Part shown: positions 18,501-26,299 of the stretch, piece by piece
How positions within the stretch are numbered: position 1 is the first letter of the stretch
Layout of the letters: each line of letters starts with the position of its first letter
NCBI RefSeq assembly: GCF_000974445.1
Contig: NZ_BBOJ01000029.1
Location: 49,724-113,723, forward strand
Source: Lentzea aerocolonigenes
GTDB taxonomy: Bacteria; Actinomycetota; Actinomycetes; Mycobacteriales; Pseudonocardiaceae
Reading direction: 5' to 3'
Length of the DNA stretch: 64,000 nt
Translations under genes and position numbers: made by a program
Notes under the pieces: generated by a model
Told to the model about the DNA's origin: nothing
The model's database searches: none
The model's input: only the letters and a program-made list of their open reading frames with translations

Positions 18501-19241
18501 GACGAGGTGATGGCGGTGGCGTTCAGCCCGGACGGCACGATGCTCGCCGCCGCGGGACGTGACACGTCGGTCCGCCTCTTCAACCTCGCCGACCTGCGGG
18601 AGCCGCGGCTCACGGCGGTGCTGGACGCTCCGGCGAACGTGGTGCTGGACCTCGACTGGCACCCGTCCGGCAAGATCCTCGCCGCCGCGAGCGGGGACAG
18701 CCACGTCTACCTGTACGACGTGACCGGCGCGCCACGGCTGCTGAGGCCGCTGGAAGGCCTGAAGAGCTACGCCTACAGCGCCACCTTCAACCCCGCGGGC
18801 ACCGTGCTGGCCGTCGCCGGCGTCGACAGCGTCGTGATCCTCTGGGACGTCAGCGACCCCGCCACGCCTCGCCGGATCGGGCAGCCGCTCGCCGGTCCAA
18901 CCGGCCGGATCTTCCAGCTGTCGTTCCACCCGCGTGGCGATCTGCTCGCGGCGGGAGCGATCGACGGCTTGACCTGGCTGTGGAACGTCGCCGATCCCGC
19001 CCACCCCGTCCGGACCGCCGTCCTGACCGCCACGGGCTCCCCGGTCGACACCGCGGTGTTCCGTCCGACCGGCGACCTGCTCGTGACCGGTGGCGGTGAC
19101 CGCCGGCTCCGCACGTGGCGAACGGACTCGGACGCCGTCGTCGCCGAGGCCTGCGCTGCCACCGGCGATCCGCTCACCGAGCACGAATGGGCCACCTACC
19201 TGCCGGAGATTCCCTACGCACCGCCGTGCCCGCGGCGCTGA
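15516..19241 (+). CDS. XRE-type HTH, STAND NTPase and WD40 repeat protein
   Basis: A 1241-residue signalling protein. An N-terminal XRE-like helix-turn-helix (about 10-75) precedes a STAND-type P-loop NTPase (nSTAND1 class) introduced by APYRGLTSFRSEDADLFFGR. The Walker A is GPSGAGKSS near residue 145 and the Walker B-like segment LLIVVDQFEEV near 200. A single membrane helix follows at about 511-532 (AVTAVAVACAVVAGVLAVVA), then a long C-terminal WD40 propeller array from about 595 to the end, with repeated SPDGRTL and LWDVS segments. ATG 15516 is chosen for the GGGGGG ribosome site. Large actinomycete proteins of this layout are thought to be signal-sensing switches. The ligand is not known. 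Confidence 0.88.
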   Translation: MPRPERPLDAAQDAVQHFAAELRELRRRAGGITYRQLAERSGYAVSTVSEAAGGRRLPTLDVALAYAVACGGDGEEWAAKWHAASLAATEMRSSGCAEIRAPYRGLTSFRSEDADLFFGRERIVADIVERISAHPVTVVLGPSGAGKSSLLAAGVLPALVTTRVRQVVLSPGTTPRATLLRCLGVPELGAVPDDAELLIVVDQFEEVYTLCGQDERAAFLDDVLALADRPGGRIRLVLGVRADFYGRCAEHPRLIEALRENQVLVGPMEREELCAAVSKPALSVGLSVERALLVMVVNEAEGQAGVLPLLSHALLETWRRRRGDVLTAAGFTAAGGINAAVARTAEAAFGELEPAQHALAAELLFRLLAVDEDTGAAVRRRVDVAELLGVAPGADVVIDRLASARLVTVDLNTVEIAHDAVLSAWPRLRGWIDDHRDALRVHRTLVEATRTWAGTGHDPATLATGARLEQWRAYAASGSAPVRLSQEERAFVEESTAQVRRAEAAVRRRSLRLRAVTAVAVACAVVAGVLAVVAGNARTDALHARNNALSRQTALNAGKLRDTDPGLAAQLAIAGYGIARTTEARSALLESSSAVLPARYLGGAGPTAFDASADGALIAVSNATDGTVRLFTKADGRLARAAVIRPRQVTGVVVYAVALTPDGRTLAIGDMDATITLWDVSDSRAPEPLAAPINAPGGGAVERLDFDSGGTQLAAAAGDRILRWNLSDPANPRSLSPLLTDAKTKTVTYGSGGLLAFGTESGHVHVLRSDGTELAVLDAGGRAVPAVSFSPDGRTLVAGTHDRSLLSWDISTPASPRPLKPPTPLFDLKVTTTAFSPDGRYLIAGSADSTVRVLDAATWTTLQTLPHPDVVSWATFTDDGRSVASVATDGALRVWPLAKAVLGRADAPIADTPFSGDGTRLAVFTEGSVGLWDTSGAITPLVTGLTATGAAFSGAGDLSHDGTLLAAGTTGGEVHLIDVSDPAHPRLRSRLGGSGDEVMAVAFSPDGTMLAAAGRDTSVRLFNLADLREPRLTAVLDAPANVVLDLDWHPSGKILAAASGDSHVYLYDVTGAPRLLRPLEGLKSYAYSATFNPAGTVLAVAGVDSVVILWDVSDPATPRRIGQPLAGPTGRIFQLSFHPRGDLLAAGAIDGLTWLWNVADPAHPVRTAVLTATGSPVDTAVFRPTGDLLVTGGGDRRLRTWRTDSDAVVAEACAATGDPLTEHEWATYLPEIPYAPPCPRR

Positions 19242-19363
19242 CCAGGCGTTGTTCGCGGCCCGGGTTGTTCACGGGCGGGTTTTCCGGCCGTGCTCCGGGT
19301 TATCGGACAACGCGGAACTCCGTAGACATGGCCCGGCAAGTTCGTCCGGTGAGAGGGGAACCG

Positions 19364-19834
19364 ATGATGAAACGGACGCTCGCGTTGCTGGTGGGGCTGG
19401 TCCTGACGGCGTTGTTCGGCCTGGTGGGTCCTGGTGCGGCGGTGGCGGCGCCCGCCGGGGACGTGACGGTGGCCGCGTCACCGGACTGCTCCGGCACGGG
19501 CAGCTGGGGCAAGATCCGTTATCAGGTGTGCCAGCGGTGGAACTGCGACCCCACGCACTGCTACCACCGCGGCTACCTCGGACTGATCAACACGGCGACC
19601 AGCGCGCGCACCGTCGAGTGGTGGATGGTCCACCAGGTCGCCGGCAACCCCACCGAGTGGCGGGACGGCCGGGAGTCCGTCCGGCTGGAGGCGGGGCAGC
19701 AGAAGACGATCTTCACTGACCCCACCTACCGCGAGTCCTGCGGCATCACCGTCACCAGGAAGCTCTGGATCCAGTACGACAGCGCCGGCTGGAGTCCGCC
19801 TCTCAGCGTCACGTCGCCGATGCCCTGCGTCTGA
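19364..19834 (+). CDS. Secreted cysteine-containing protein of unknown function
   Basis: 156 residues with a clear Sec signal peptide (basic MMKR, then a hydrophobic LALLVGLVLTALFGLVG and a likely cleavage after AVAA). The mature part has six cysteines (CSG, CQRW, CDPTHC, CGI and the C-terminal PCV), suggesting three disulfide bonds in a small secreted domain. ATG 19364 follows a strong GAGAGGGGA site. I do not recognise the family. A hairpin that looks like a terminator follows 9 bases after the stop. The mature domain is rich in Trp and Tyr, as in some cell-wall or carbohydrate binding proteins, but that is only a resemblance. Confidence 0.75.
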   Translation: MMKRTLALLVGLVLTALFGLVGPGAAVAAPAGDVTVAASPDCSGTGSWGKIRYQVCQRWNCDPTHCYHRGYLGLINTATSARTVEWWMVHQVAGNPTEWRDGRESVRLEAGQQKTIFTDPTYRESCGITVTRKLWIQYDSAGWSPPLSVTSPMPCV

Positions 19835-19843
19835 CCGGAGCCA

Positions 19844-19884
19844 GGTGGACAGCGGACCGTTTGGGGGTCGGCCCGCTGTCCACC
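19844..19884 (+). terminator. Hairpin terminator after the secreted-protein gene
   Basis: Perfect 12-bp arms (GGTGGACAGCGG at 19844-19855 and its complement at 19873-19884) with a 17-nt loop, directly after the stop at 19834. There is no T tract, as is common in high-G+C actinomycete terminators. Confidence 0.6.
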
Positions 19885-19985
19885 GCCACTCCACCCGTGC
19901 GGCCCAAGCTCGTGGTTCGGGCTCGATCCAGAGACCTGGACCACCCTCGGTTGCACGTCCAATAGTAGGAAGTCAAACTATTCTC

Positions 19986-22900
19986 ATGGCGACCTCACTG
20001 CACCGGCCGGCCAACCCGGTCCGCTTCGTGACCGCGTCCAGCCTGTTCGACGGCCACGACGCGGCGATCAACATCATGCGGCGGATCCTGCAGTCGCAGG
20101 GTGCGGAGGTCATCCACCTCGGCCACAACCGGTCGGTGGCGGAGGTCGTCAACGCCGCGATCCAGGAGGACGCGCAGGGCATCGCCATCAGCGCGTACCA
20201 GGGCGGGCACGTCGAGTACTTCTCGTACCTGGTGGAGCTGCTGAACGAGCGCGGTGCCGGGCACATCCGCGTCTACGGCGGCGGTGGCGGCGTCATCGTG
20301 CCCGAGGAGATCGAGCTGCTGCACTCGCGCGGGGTGGCGCGGATCTTCTCGCCGCAGGACGGGCAGACGCTCGGCCTGGCTCGCATGATCAACCTGATGA
20401 TCGAGGAGTGCGACCACGCGCTGACCGGGCCGTTCAGCCACGACGCGTTGCTGACGGGGGCGGACGAGGCTCTGGCGCGCGCGATCACGCACATCGAGGC
20501 GGGCACGGCGGAGCAGCTGGAGACCACCCGCAAGGTGCCGGTTCTCGGCATCACCGGTACCGGTGGCTCCGGCAAGTCCTCGCTCACCGACGAGCTGGTG
20601 CGCCGCTTCCGGCTCGACCAGCAGGACAAGCTGCGCATCGCCGTGCTCGCGGTCGACCCGACGCGTCGCCGTGGTGGTGGCGCGCTGCTTGGTGACCGCA
20701 TTCGCATGAACTGCCTCGACGGAAACCGCGTGTTCTTCCGTTCGCTCGCCACGCGCCGTGCGGGTAGTGAGATCCCGGACGGCCTGGAGCAGGCCATCGT
20801 GGCGTGCAAGGCTTCTGGTGCGGACCTGGTCATCGTCGAGACACCCGGTATCGGTCAGGGCGACGCCGCCATCGTGCCGTTCGTGGACTTCTCGCTGTAC
20901 GTGATGACGCCTGAGTTCGGTGCCGCGTCGCAGCTCGAGAAGATCGACATGCTCGACTACGCGGATGCCGTGGCGATCAACAAGTTCGAGCGCCGCGGTG
21001 CCGAGGACGCGCGCCGGGACGTGGCACGTCAGATGGTGCGCAACCGTGAGGCGTTCGGGGCCAAGTGGGAGGACATGCCGGTCTTCGGCACGTCCGCCGC
21101 GACGTTCAACGACGACGGTGTGACAGCGCTGTACCAGTTCCTGCGCGACGGCCTTCTGGAACACGGTCTGGCCGTTGAGGAAGGCTCTCTCGCGACGGTC
21201 AACGGCAAGACGTCGACCAGCGCGTCCACGATCGTGCCGGCCTCGCGCGCGCGTTACCTGTCCGACATCGCCGACACCGTGCGCGGCTACCACCGCAAGA
21301 CCGAGGAGCAGGTCGAGGCGGTCCGCACGCACACCCAGCTCACCGCCGCGCAGAAGGCCCTCGAAGCCGCGGGCAAGGGCGTTGAAGACATCGCGGAGCT
21401 GGCGTCCGACGCCGAGCGCAAGGTCGACCGCGACGTCCAGGAGCTGCTCGCGGGGTGGCCGGAGACGCGCGAGCAGTACTCGGGTGACGAGCTCGTGTTC
21501 AAGGTGCGGGACAAGGAGATCCACACCAAGCTGACGCGGGAGACGTTGTCCGGCAACCAGGTCCGCCGCGTCAGCCTGCCCCGCTACGACGACGAGGGCT
21601 CGCTGCTGCGGTTCCTGCGCAAGGAGAACCTGCCGGGCTTCTTCCCGTACACGGCAGGCGTCTTCCCGTTCAAGCGCGAGGGCGAGGACCCGGCGCGCAT
21701 GTTCGCGGGCGAGGGCGACGCGTTCCGCACCAACCGCCGCTTCAAGTACCTGTCGCAGGGTAACCCGGCCACGCGCCTGTCGACCGCCTTCGACTCGGTG
21801 ACGCTCTACGGCCGCGACCCCGACACCCCGCCGGACGTCTACGGCAAGATCGGCACGTCCGGTGTCTCGATCGCGTCGCTGGACGACATGAAGGTGCTCT
21901 ACGACGGCTTCGACCTCGTCGCGCCGACCACGTCCGTGTCGATGACGATCAACGGCCCTGCGCCGACGATCCTCGCCTACTTCCTCAACACGGTGATCGA
22001 CCAGCAGGTCGAGAAGTTCAAGGCCGAGCACGACCGCGAGCCCGACGCCGAGGAGTACGAGCAGCTGCGCCGGTTCGCGCTCGCCAACGTCCGCGGCACC
22101 GTCCAGGCCGACATCCTCAAGGAGGACCAGGGCCAGAACACCTGCATCTTCTCCACGGAGTTCTCGCTGCGGATGATGGCGGACATCCAGGAGTGGTTCA
22201 TCCAGCAGCAGGTGCGCAACTTCTACTCGGTGTCGATCTCGGGCTACCACATCGCCGAGGCCGGGGCGAACCCCATCTCGCAGCTTGCGTTCACCTTGGC
22301 CAACGGGTTCACCTACGTCGAGTCGTACCTGGCGCGCGGCATGAACATCGACGACTTCGCGCCGAACCTGTCGTTCTTCTTCTCCAACGGCATGGACGCC
22401 GAGTACAGCGTGATCGGCAGGGTCGCCCGCCGGATCTGGGCCGTGGCCATGCGCGACCGCTACGGCGCTCAGGAGCGTTCGCAGAAGTTCAAGTACCACG
22501 TGCAGACCTCGGGCCGTTCGCTGCACGCGCAGGAGATGGACTTCAACGACATCCGCACGACCCTGCAGGCGTTGTGCGCGTTGTACGACAACTGCAACTC
22601 GTTGCACACCAACGCTTACGACGAGGCGATCACCACTCCGACGGAGTCGTCCGTCCGCCGCGCGATGGCCATCCAGATGATCATCAACAAGGAGTGGGGC
22701 CTGTCCGCGAACGAGAACCCGTTGCAGGGCTCGTTCGTCATCGACGAGCTGACCGACCTCGTCGAGGAGGCGGTGCTGATGGAGTTCGACCGCATCTCCG
22801 AACGCGGCGGCGTGCTCGGCGCGATGGAGACCGGCTACCAGCGCGGCCGCATCCAGGACGAGTCGATGCTCTACGAACAGCGCAAGCACGACGGCTCGCT

Positions 22901-23192
22901 GCCGTTGATCGGCGTCAACACCTTCCTGCCGGAGGGCGGTGAGCGGGAGGTCGTGAAGATCGAGCTCGCCCGCGCCACGGAGGAGGAGAAGCAGTCGCAG
23001 GTCGACCGCACGCGGGCGTACCAGGCGGCGCACCGCGACGAGGCCCAGAAGGCGCTCGCCCGCCTGCGCGAGGTGGCGCAGACGAACGAGAACGTGTTCG
23101 CCGTGCTGATGGACGCCGCCCGCGTGTGCACGCTCGGCCAGATCACCGAGGCGTTCTTCGAGGTCGGCGGCCAGTACCGCCGCAACATCTAG
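19986..23192 (+). CDS. icmF: Fused isobutyryl-CoA mutase IcmF (B12 mutase with built-in G-protein chaperone)
   Basis: A 1068-residue adenosylcobalamin enzyme that isomerises isobutyryl-CoA and n-butyryl-CoA. Domains in order: a B12-binding domain at about 10-145 with the DGHDAA cobalamin-ligand motif and YGGGGG loop; a MeaB-like GTPase chaperone at about 185-400 with Walker A GTGGSGKSS near residue 190 and ETPGIGQGD; a linker; and the mutase TIM barrel from about 510 (FPYTAGVFPFKRE). The guanine-specificity loop reads NKFE rather than the usual NKxD. ATG 19986 starts the family N-terminus. It is probably monocistronic and connects branched-chain and fatty-acid catabolism. Its stop shares CTAG with the convergent MOSC gene. 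Confidence 0.95.
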   Translation: MATSLHRPANPVRFVTASSLFDGHDAAINIMRRILQSQGAEVIHLGHNRSVAEVVNAAIQEDAQGIAISAYQGGHVEYFSYLVELLNERGAGHIRVYGGGGGVIVPEEIELLHSRGVARIFSPQDGQTLGLARMINLMIEECDHALTGPFSHDALLTGADEALARAITHIEAGTAEQLETTRKVPVLGITGTGGSGKSSLTDELVRRFRLDQQDKLRIAVLAVDPTRRRGGGALLGDRIRMNCLDGNRVFFRSLATRRAGSEIPDGLEQAIVACKASGADLVIVETPGIGQGDAAIVPFVDFSLYVMTPEFGAASQLEKIDMLDYADAVAINKFERRGAEDARRDVARQMVRNREAFGAKWEDMPVFGTSAATFNDDGVTALYQFLRDGLLEHGLAVEEGSLATVNGKTSTSASTIVPASRARYLSDIADTVRGYHRKTEEQVEAVRTHTQLTAAQKALEAAGKGVEDIAELASDAERKVDRDVQELLAGWPETREQYSGDELVFKVRDKEIHTKLTRETLSGNQVRRVSLPRYDDEGSLLRFLRKENLPGFFPYTAGVFPFKREGEDPARMFAGEGDAFRTNRRFKYLSQGNPATRLSTAFDSVTLYGRDPDTPPDVYGKIGTSGVSIASLDDMKVLYDGFDLVAPTTSVSMTINGPAPTILAYFLNTVIDQQVEKFKAEHDREPDAEEYEQLRRFALANVRGTVQADILKEDQGQNTCIFSTEFSLRMMADIQEWFIQQQVRNFYSVSISGYHIAEAGANPISQLAFTLANGFTYVESYLARGMNIDDFAPNLSFFFSNGMDAEYSVIGRVARRIWAVAMRDRYGAQERSQKFKYHVQTSGRSLHAQEMDFNDIRTTLQALCALYDNCNSLHTNAYDEAITTPTESSVRRAMAIQMIINKEWGLSANENPLQGSFVIDELTDLVEEAVLMEFDRISERGGVLGAMETGYQRGRIQDESMLYEQRKHDGSLPLIGVNTFLPEGGEREVVKIELARATEEEKQSQVDRTRAYQAAHRDEAQKALARLREVAQTNENVFAVLMDAARVCTLGQITEAFFEVGGQYRRNI

Positions 23193-23869
23193 ACCGCGTA
23201 GGGCCGGCCGACGATCCACCCGCCGATCCGGTCGGGGAGCTCGTCGGTCGGCACCACCTCCACGGGGTCGCCGACGTTCACCAGGCCCGGCCGGATCACC
23301 CAGCTGTCCAGGCACAGCACGCCGCCGAACTCGTGCCGGATGCGCCGGTGCACGTCGAGGTCCTGCGTCCCGGTGTCGGGGTCGATGGTCGTGACGACGC
23401 ACCGGGCGCGCTTCTGGAACATGCCGATCACCACGTCACCGATCACCAGCGCGTGGCCGGGCCAGCCGTCCTCCTCGCCGGGCTCGACGCCGCCGATGAG
23501 GATGTTGGGGCGCAACCGCCGTACGTCCACGCCGGCCGCCTCGACCTGGCCGTCCGTGGCCACCAGGACGTTGAGCACGTCGAAGCGCTCCGGTCCGGTG
23601 TAGCGGGTCAGCCTGCCGCCGTGCGGGAGCACCAGCGCGTGTGCTTCCCAGCTGTCCCAGGGGTGTCCGCCCACGAGCGGGCCGTCCGGGCCGGTCGACG
23701 CCGGGATCGTCAGCAGGCCGTACCGGGTGCGTCCGGTCAGCACCCCGCGCGGCCCCTGGACGTGCACGAGCCGGTCGCCTTCCACACCGTCGTCGGTGAA
23801 CGTGGCGGTTTCCAGTGGCTCGCCGCCCAGCGACTTCACCGGGTAGCGCCACAACGATTCGACGTGCAT
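23189..23869 (-). CDS. MOSC-domain protein
   Basis: 226 residues with an N-terminal MOSC beta-barrel (VESLWRYPVKSLGGEPL) and a C-terminal MOSC domain containing RPNILIGG and the conserved cysteine segment KRARCVVTTIDPDTG. MOSC proteins use molybdenum-cofactor-related sulfur chemistry, for example reduction of N-hydroxylated compounds. The start is 4 bases after the stop of the SnoaL-like gene, so the two form an operon. The stop overlaps the icmF stop in CTAG. The substrate is unknown. Confidence 0.88.
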   Translation of the reverse strand: MHVESLWRYPVKSLGGEPLETATFTDDGVEGDRLVHVQGPRGVLTGRTRYGLLTIPASTGPDGPLVGGHPWDSWEAHALVLPHGGRLTRYTGPERFDVLNVLVATDGQVEAAGVDVRRLRPNILIGGVEPGEEDGWPGHALVIGDVVIGMFQKRARCVVTTIDPDTGTQDLDVHRRIRHEFGGVLCLDSWVIRPGLVNVGDPVEVVPTDELPDRIGGWIVGRPYAV

Positions 23870-23873
23870 CGCA

Positions 23874-24308
23874 CTACTCCGTCGGGATGTCGTCGGTGGA
23901 GTCCGGGTCGATCCGCCGCTCGGACTCGAGGATCTGCACGTCGTTGATGCTCGCTTCACGCCGTGACATCAGGCCGGACGGGGCGAACTCCCAGTTCTCG
24001 TTGCCGTAGCTGCGCCACCACTGGCCCTCGTCGTCGTGCCACTCGTACTGGAAGCGCACTGCGATGCGGTTGTCCCCGTAGGCCCACAACGACTTGCGCA
24101 GCACGTACTCGTGCTCGCGCTCCCACTTCTTCGTCAGGAACGCGACGATCTCGTCCGTGCCGCGGATGAACTCGGACCTGTTGCGCCACACCGAGTCCGG
24201 CGTGTAGGAGCCGGCCACGCGCTGCGGGTCGCGGGTGTTCCAGGCGTCCTGGGCGGCCCGCACCTTGAGCCGGGCGGTGTCGGCGTCGAACGGGGGAACG
24301 AGGTTCAA
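23874..24308 (-). CDS. SnoaL/NTF2-like protein (DUF1348 type)
   Basis: 144 residues of the nuclear-transport-factor-2 fold. Segments such as VRAAQDAWNTRDPQRVAGSY, FLTKKWEREHEYVLRKSLW and GNENWEFAPSGLM are typical of the DUF1348 group, which has no firmly assigned reaction. TTG 24308 is the start because GGAAAGGA lies directly upstream and it matches the family N-terminus. It is divergent from the CGNR regulator across an 82-bp gap full of GTTAG motifs, and is followed after 4 bases by the MOSC gene. Confidence 0.85.
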   Translation of the reverse strand: MNLVPPFDADTARLKVRAAQDAWNTRDPQRVAGSYTPDSVWRNRSEFIRGTDEIVAFLTKKWEREHEYVLRKSLWAYGDNRIAVRFQYEWHDDEGQWWRSYGNENWEFAPSGLMSRREASINDVQILESERRIDPDSTDDIPTE

Positions 24309-24342
24309 GGCGGTCCTTTCCAACGGTTGGGCGACGCTGTAA

Positions 24343-24390
24343 ACGTTAGAACGAGAACCTAACGGATGCAAGCCTGTGTTACCGTTAGGT
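24343..24390. promoter_or_regulatory. Divergent promoter with three GTTAG half-sites, candidate CGNR operator
   Basis: ACCTAACGG (24357-24365) and its exact complement CCGTTAGGT (24382-24390) form a 9-bp inverted repeat, and a further ACGTTAGA lies at about 24343-24350. The right arm ends directly at the GTG of the CGNR gene, so a protein bound here would block both divergent genes. The CGNR protein itself is the natural candidate. Confidence 0.5.
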
Positions 24391-24954
24391 GTGCTGACGC
24401 CCGACGAACCACGTCCGGTCCTGCTGATGAACACCATCTGGGCCAACCGGTCACAGCTGCACGACGACCTGACCACGGTCGGCGGACTCCGCGACTTCCT
24501 CGGCGTACCGGCCGACGAGGGCGACCTCAGGGCGTTCCGCGAGCTGCGCCAGGCGTTGCGGGACCTCGCCGGCGTGCTCACCGAGGACACGCGGGAGATC
24601 GCGCAGGGCCGTGATCTGGAGCGGGCGGTGGCTGAGGTCAACCGTGCGGCGCGGAGTGCGCCGCAGTGGCCGCAGCTGGCCGTGCGCGACGGGGAACTGG
24701 TGCGGCACAAGGAAAGCGAGGGTTCGCTCGCGGACTCCGAACGCGCCTCGATCGCCGCAGAGGCGGTGGAGCTGTTCACCGGTGAGAGCCGGGTTCTGCT
24801 GCGCGCCTGCCACGCGCCGGGCTGTGTCCTGTACTTCGTGAAGGACCACCCGCGCCGCGAGTGGTGCTCGCCGTCGTGCGGCAACAGGGTTCGCGCGGCG
24901 CGACACTACCGGCGCAATCGGGGTGAATCCCCTGGTCCGAACGGGTTTTCCTGA
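24391..24954 (+). CDS. CGNR zinc-finger transcriptional regulator (ABATE domain)
   Basis: 187 residues. The N-terminal ABATE domain (about 1-120; LLMNTIWANRSQLHDDLTT) is thought to be a ligand-sensing stress domain. The C-terminal CGNR zinc finger spans about 145-180, with CHAPGC and CSPSCGNRVRAARHYRR supplying four cysteines and the family-defining CGNR. GTG 24391 has no ribosome site and abuts an operator-like inverted repeat, so the transcript may be leaderless. It is divergent from the SnoaL-MOSC pair, which it probably represses. Confidence 0.85.
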   Translation: MLTPDEPRPVLLMNTIWANRSQLHDDLTTVGGLRDFLGVPADEGDLRAFRELRQALRDLAGVLTEDTREIAQGRDLERAVAEVNRAARSAPQWPQLAVRDGELVRHKESEGSLADSERASIAAEAVELFTGESRVLLRACHAPGCVLYFVKDHPRREWCSPSCGNRVRAARHYRRNRGESPGPNGFS

Positions 24955-25031
24955 TCGCAGGGCCTACACGTGAGCCTTCTGCGTTCCGATAACCGGAGAA
25001 CAGTAGGTATTGCGTGTGGTGGTGATCCGCG

Positions 25032-26189
25032 ATGTCCAGAGAATCCGTGCCAGGCCACGACATCAACTATCACCTCGTCTGCTTCGACGAGACCGGCAAC
25101 GAGCGGGGGCGCGAGAGCGCGGACGTCCTGTACGACGCCCGCCGCGGCGTCACCGACGTGTTCTTCTTCATCCACGGGTGGAACGGCGACGTGCCCGCCG
25201 CCCGCCTCCAGTACGGGCAGTGGGTCAGGACGATGGCCGACTGCCGCGCCGAACGTGAAGCGGCGCACCGGCTTCCGGGTGGCTTCAAGGCGTTGCTGAT
25301 CGGCCTGCACTGGCCGTCGAAGGCCTGGGGCGACGAGGACGTGCGGTCCGACGAGTTCATCAAGGCGCAGGCCCAGCGTCTCGGGGGAGGTGCCGGCCGC
25401 ACCGCCGCGGTGCGCACGATCGTCCAGGCCGCGCGGGAACACCCGTGCCGGATGTCGGCCGCGGTCAAGCAGGCCTACGACTATCTGGAGAGCTCGGTGC
25501 CGGACCTGCCGGGCGAGGACGGGATGACGTTCGACGCCGAGCAGCTCTACCGGGCGTGCCTGGAGGACCCGGCGCTGGGCGGGATCCTCTCGCCGTTGCG
25601 GATCCTGACGTTCTGGAAGATGAAGAGGCGCGCCAAGGTGTTCGGCGAGAGCGGCGCGGCGCGGCTCGCCCGCGAGGTCGCGCAGGCCGCCCCGAACGCG
25701 CGCATCCACCTGATGGGCCACAGCTTCGGCTGCATCACCGCGACCGCGATGGCGAACGTCGTGCCGGCCGCGACGCTGACCCTGGTGCAGGGCGCGATGT
25801 CGTTGTGGTCGTTCGCGGAACGGCTGCCCGGCGAACCCGGCTCCGGCTACTTCCGCAGCGTGCTCGCACGCGTGCCCGGCCCGATCATCGTCACCACCTC
25901 GGCGCACGACCACGCGATCGGCCGGTTCTACCCGCTGGCCGCGCGGTCGGGCCGTCAGATCGACCTCGACGAGTACCCGAAGTACGGCGGCATCGGCTCG
26001 CACGGCGTGCAGGGCACGTACGCGCACGGCCACAACATCGGATCTCCCGGCGAACTGACCAGGGGACAGGTGCACAACGTCGACTGCACGTCGGTGATCC
26101 GCCGGATCGAGGGGATCGCGGGCGCGCACAACGACATCTGCCACCCGGAACTCGCGCGGCTGCTCTGGAGGGCGGTGCTGGCCCGGTAG
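25032..26189 (+). CDS. Putative alpha/beta-hydrolase of unknown function
   Basis: 385 residues. FFFIHGWNGDV resembles the oxyanion strand of alpha/beta hydrolases and HLMGHSFGCITA gives a clear nucleophile elbow with the serine in GHSFG. A histidine near the C-terminus (IGSHGVQGTYAHGHN) could complete the triad. There is no signal peptide, so it is probably cytoplasmic. Esterase or lipase-like activity is likely but no substrate can be named. It stands alone between a CGNR regulator and a secreted DUF1080 gene. Confidence 0.75.
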   Translation: MSRESVPGHDINYHLVCFDETGNERGRESADVLYDARRGVTDVFFFIHGWNGDVPAARLQYGQWVRTMADCRAEREAAHRLPGGFKALLIGLHWPSKAWGDEDVRSDEFIKAQAQRLGGGAGRTAAVRTIVQAAREHPCRMSAAVKQAYDYLESSVPDLPGEDGMTFDAEQLYRACLEDPALGGILSPLRILTFWKMKRRAKVFGESGAARLAREVAQAAPNARIHLMGHSFGCITATAMANVVPAATLTLVQGAMSLWSFAERLPGEPGSGYFRSVLARVPGPIIVTTSAHDHAIGRFYPLAARSGRQIDLDEYPKYGGIGSHGVQGTYAHGHNIGSPGELTRGQVHNVDCTSVIRRIEGIAGAHNDICHPELARLLWRAVLAR

Positions 26190-26299
26190 GGGTTGTCCGT
26201 TTTCAGAAACACGCGTTCCCGTTGACTGCTCCGACGACTCGGCCCTACCGTGGGTGAACCGTCGCTGGCGAAAAACCTCGGAGCCGAGGACGGTAAACC

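Noticed and set aside
19995..23402. 1135-codon frame antisense to icmF
   Set aside because: Long antisense frames are expected in high-G+C coding DNA; the sense strand encodes a complete, recognisable enzyme.
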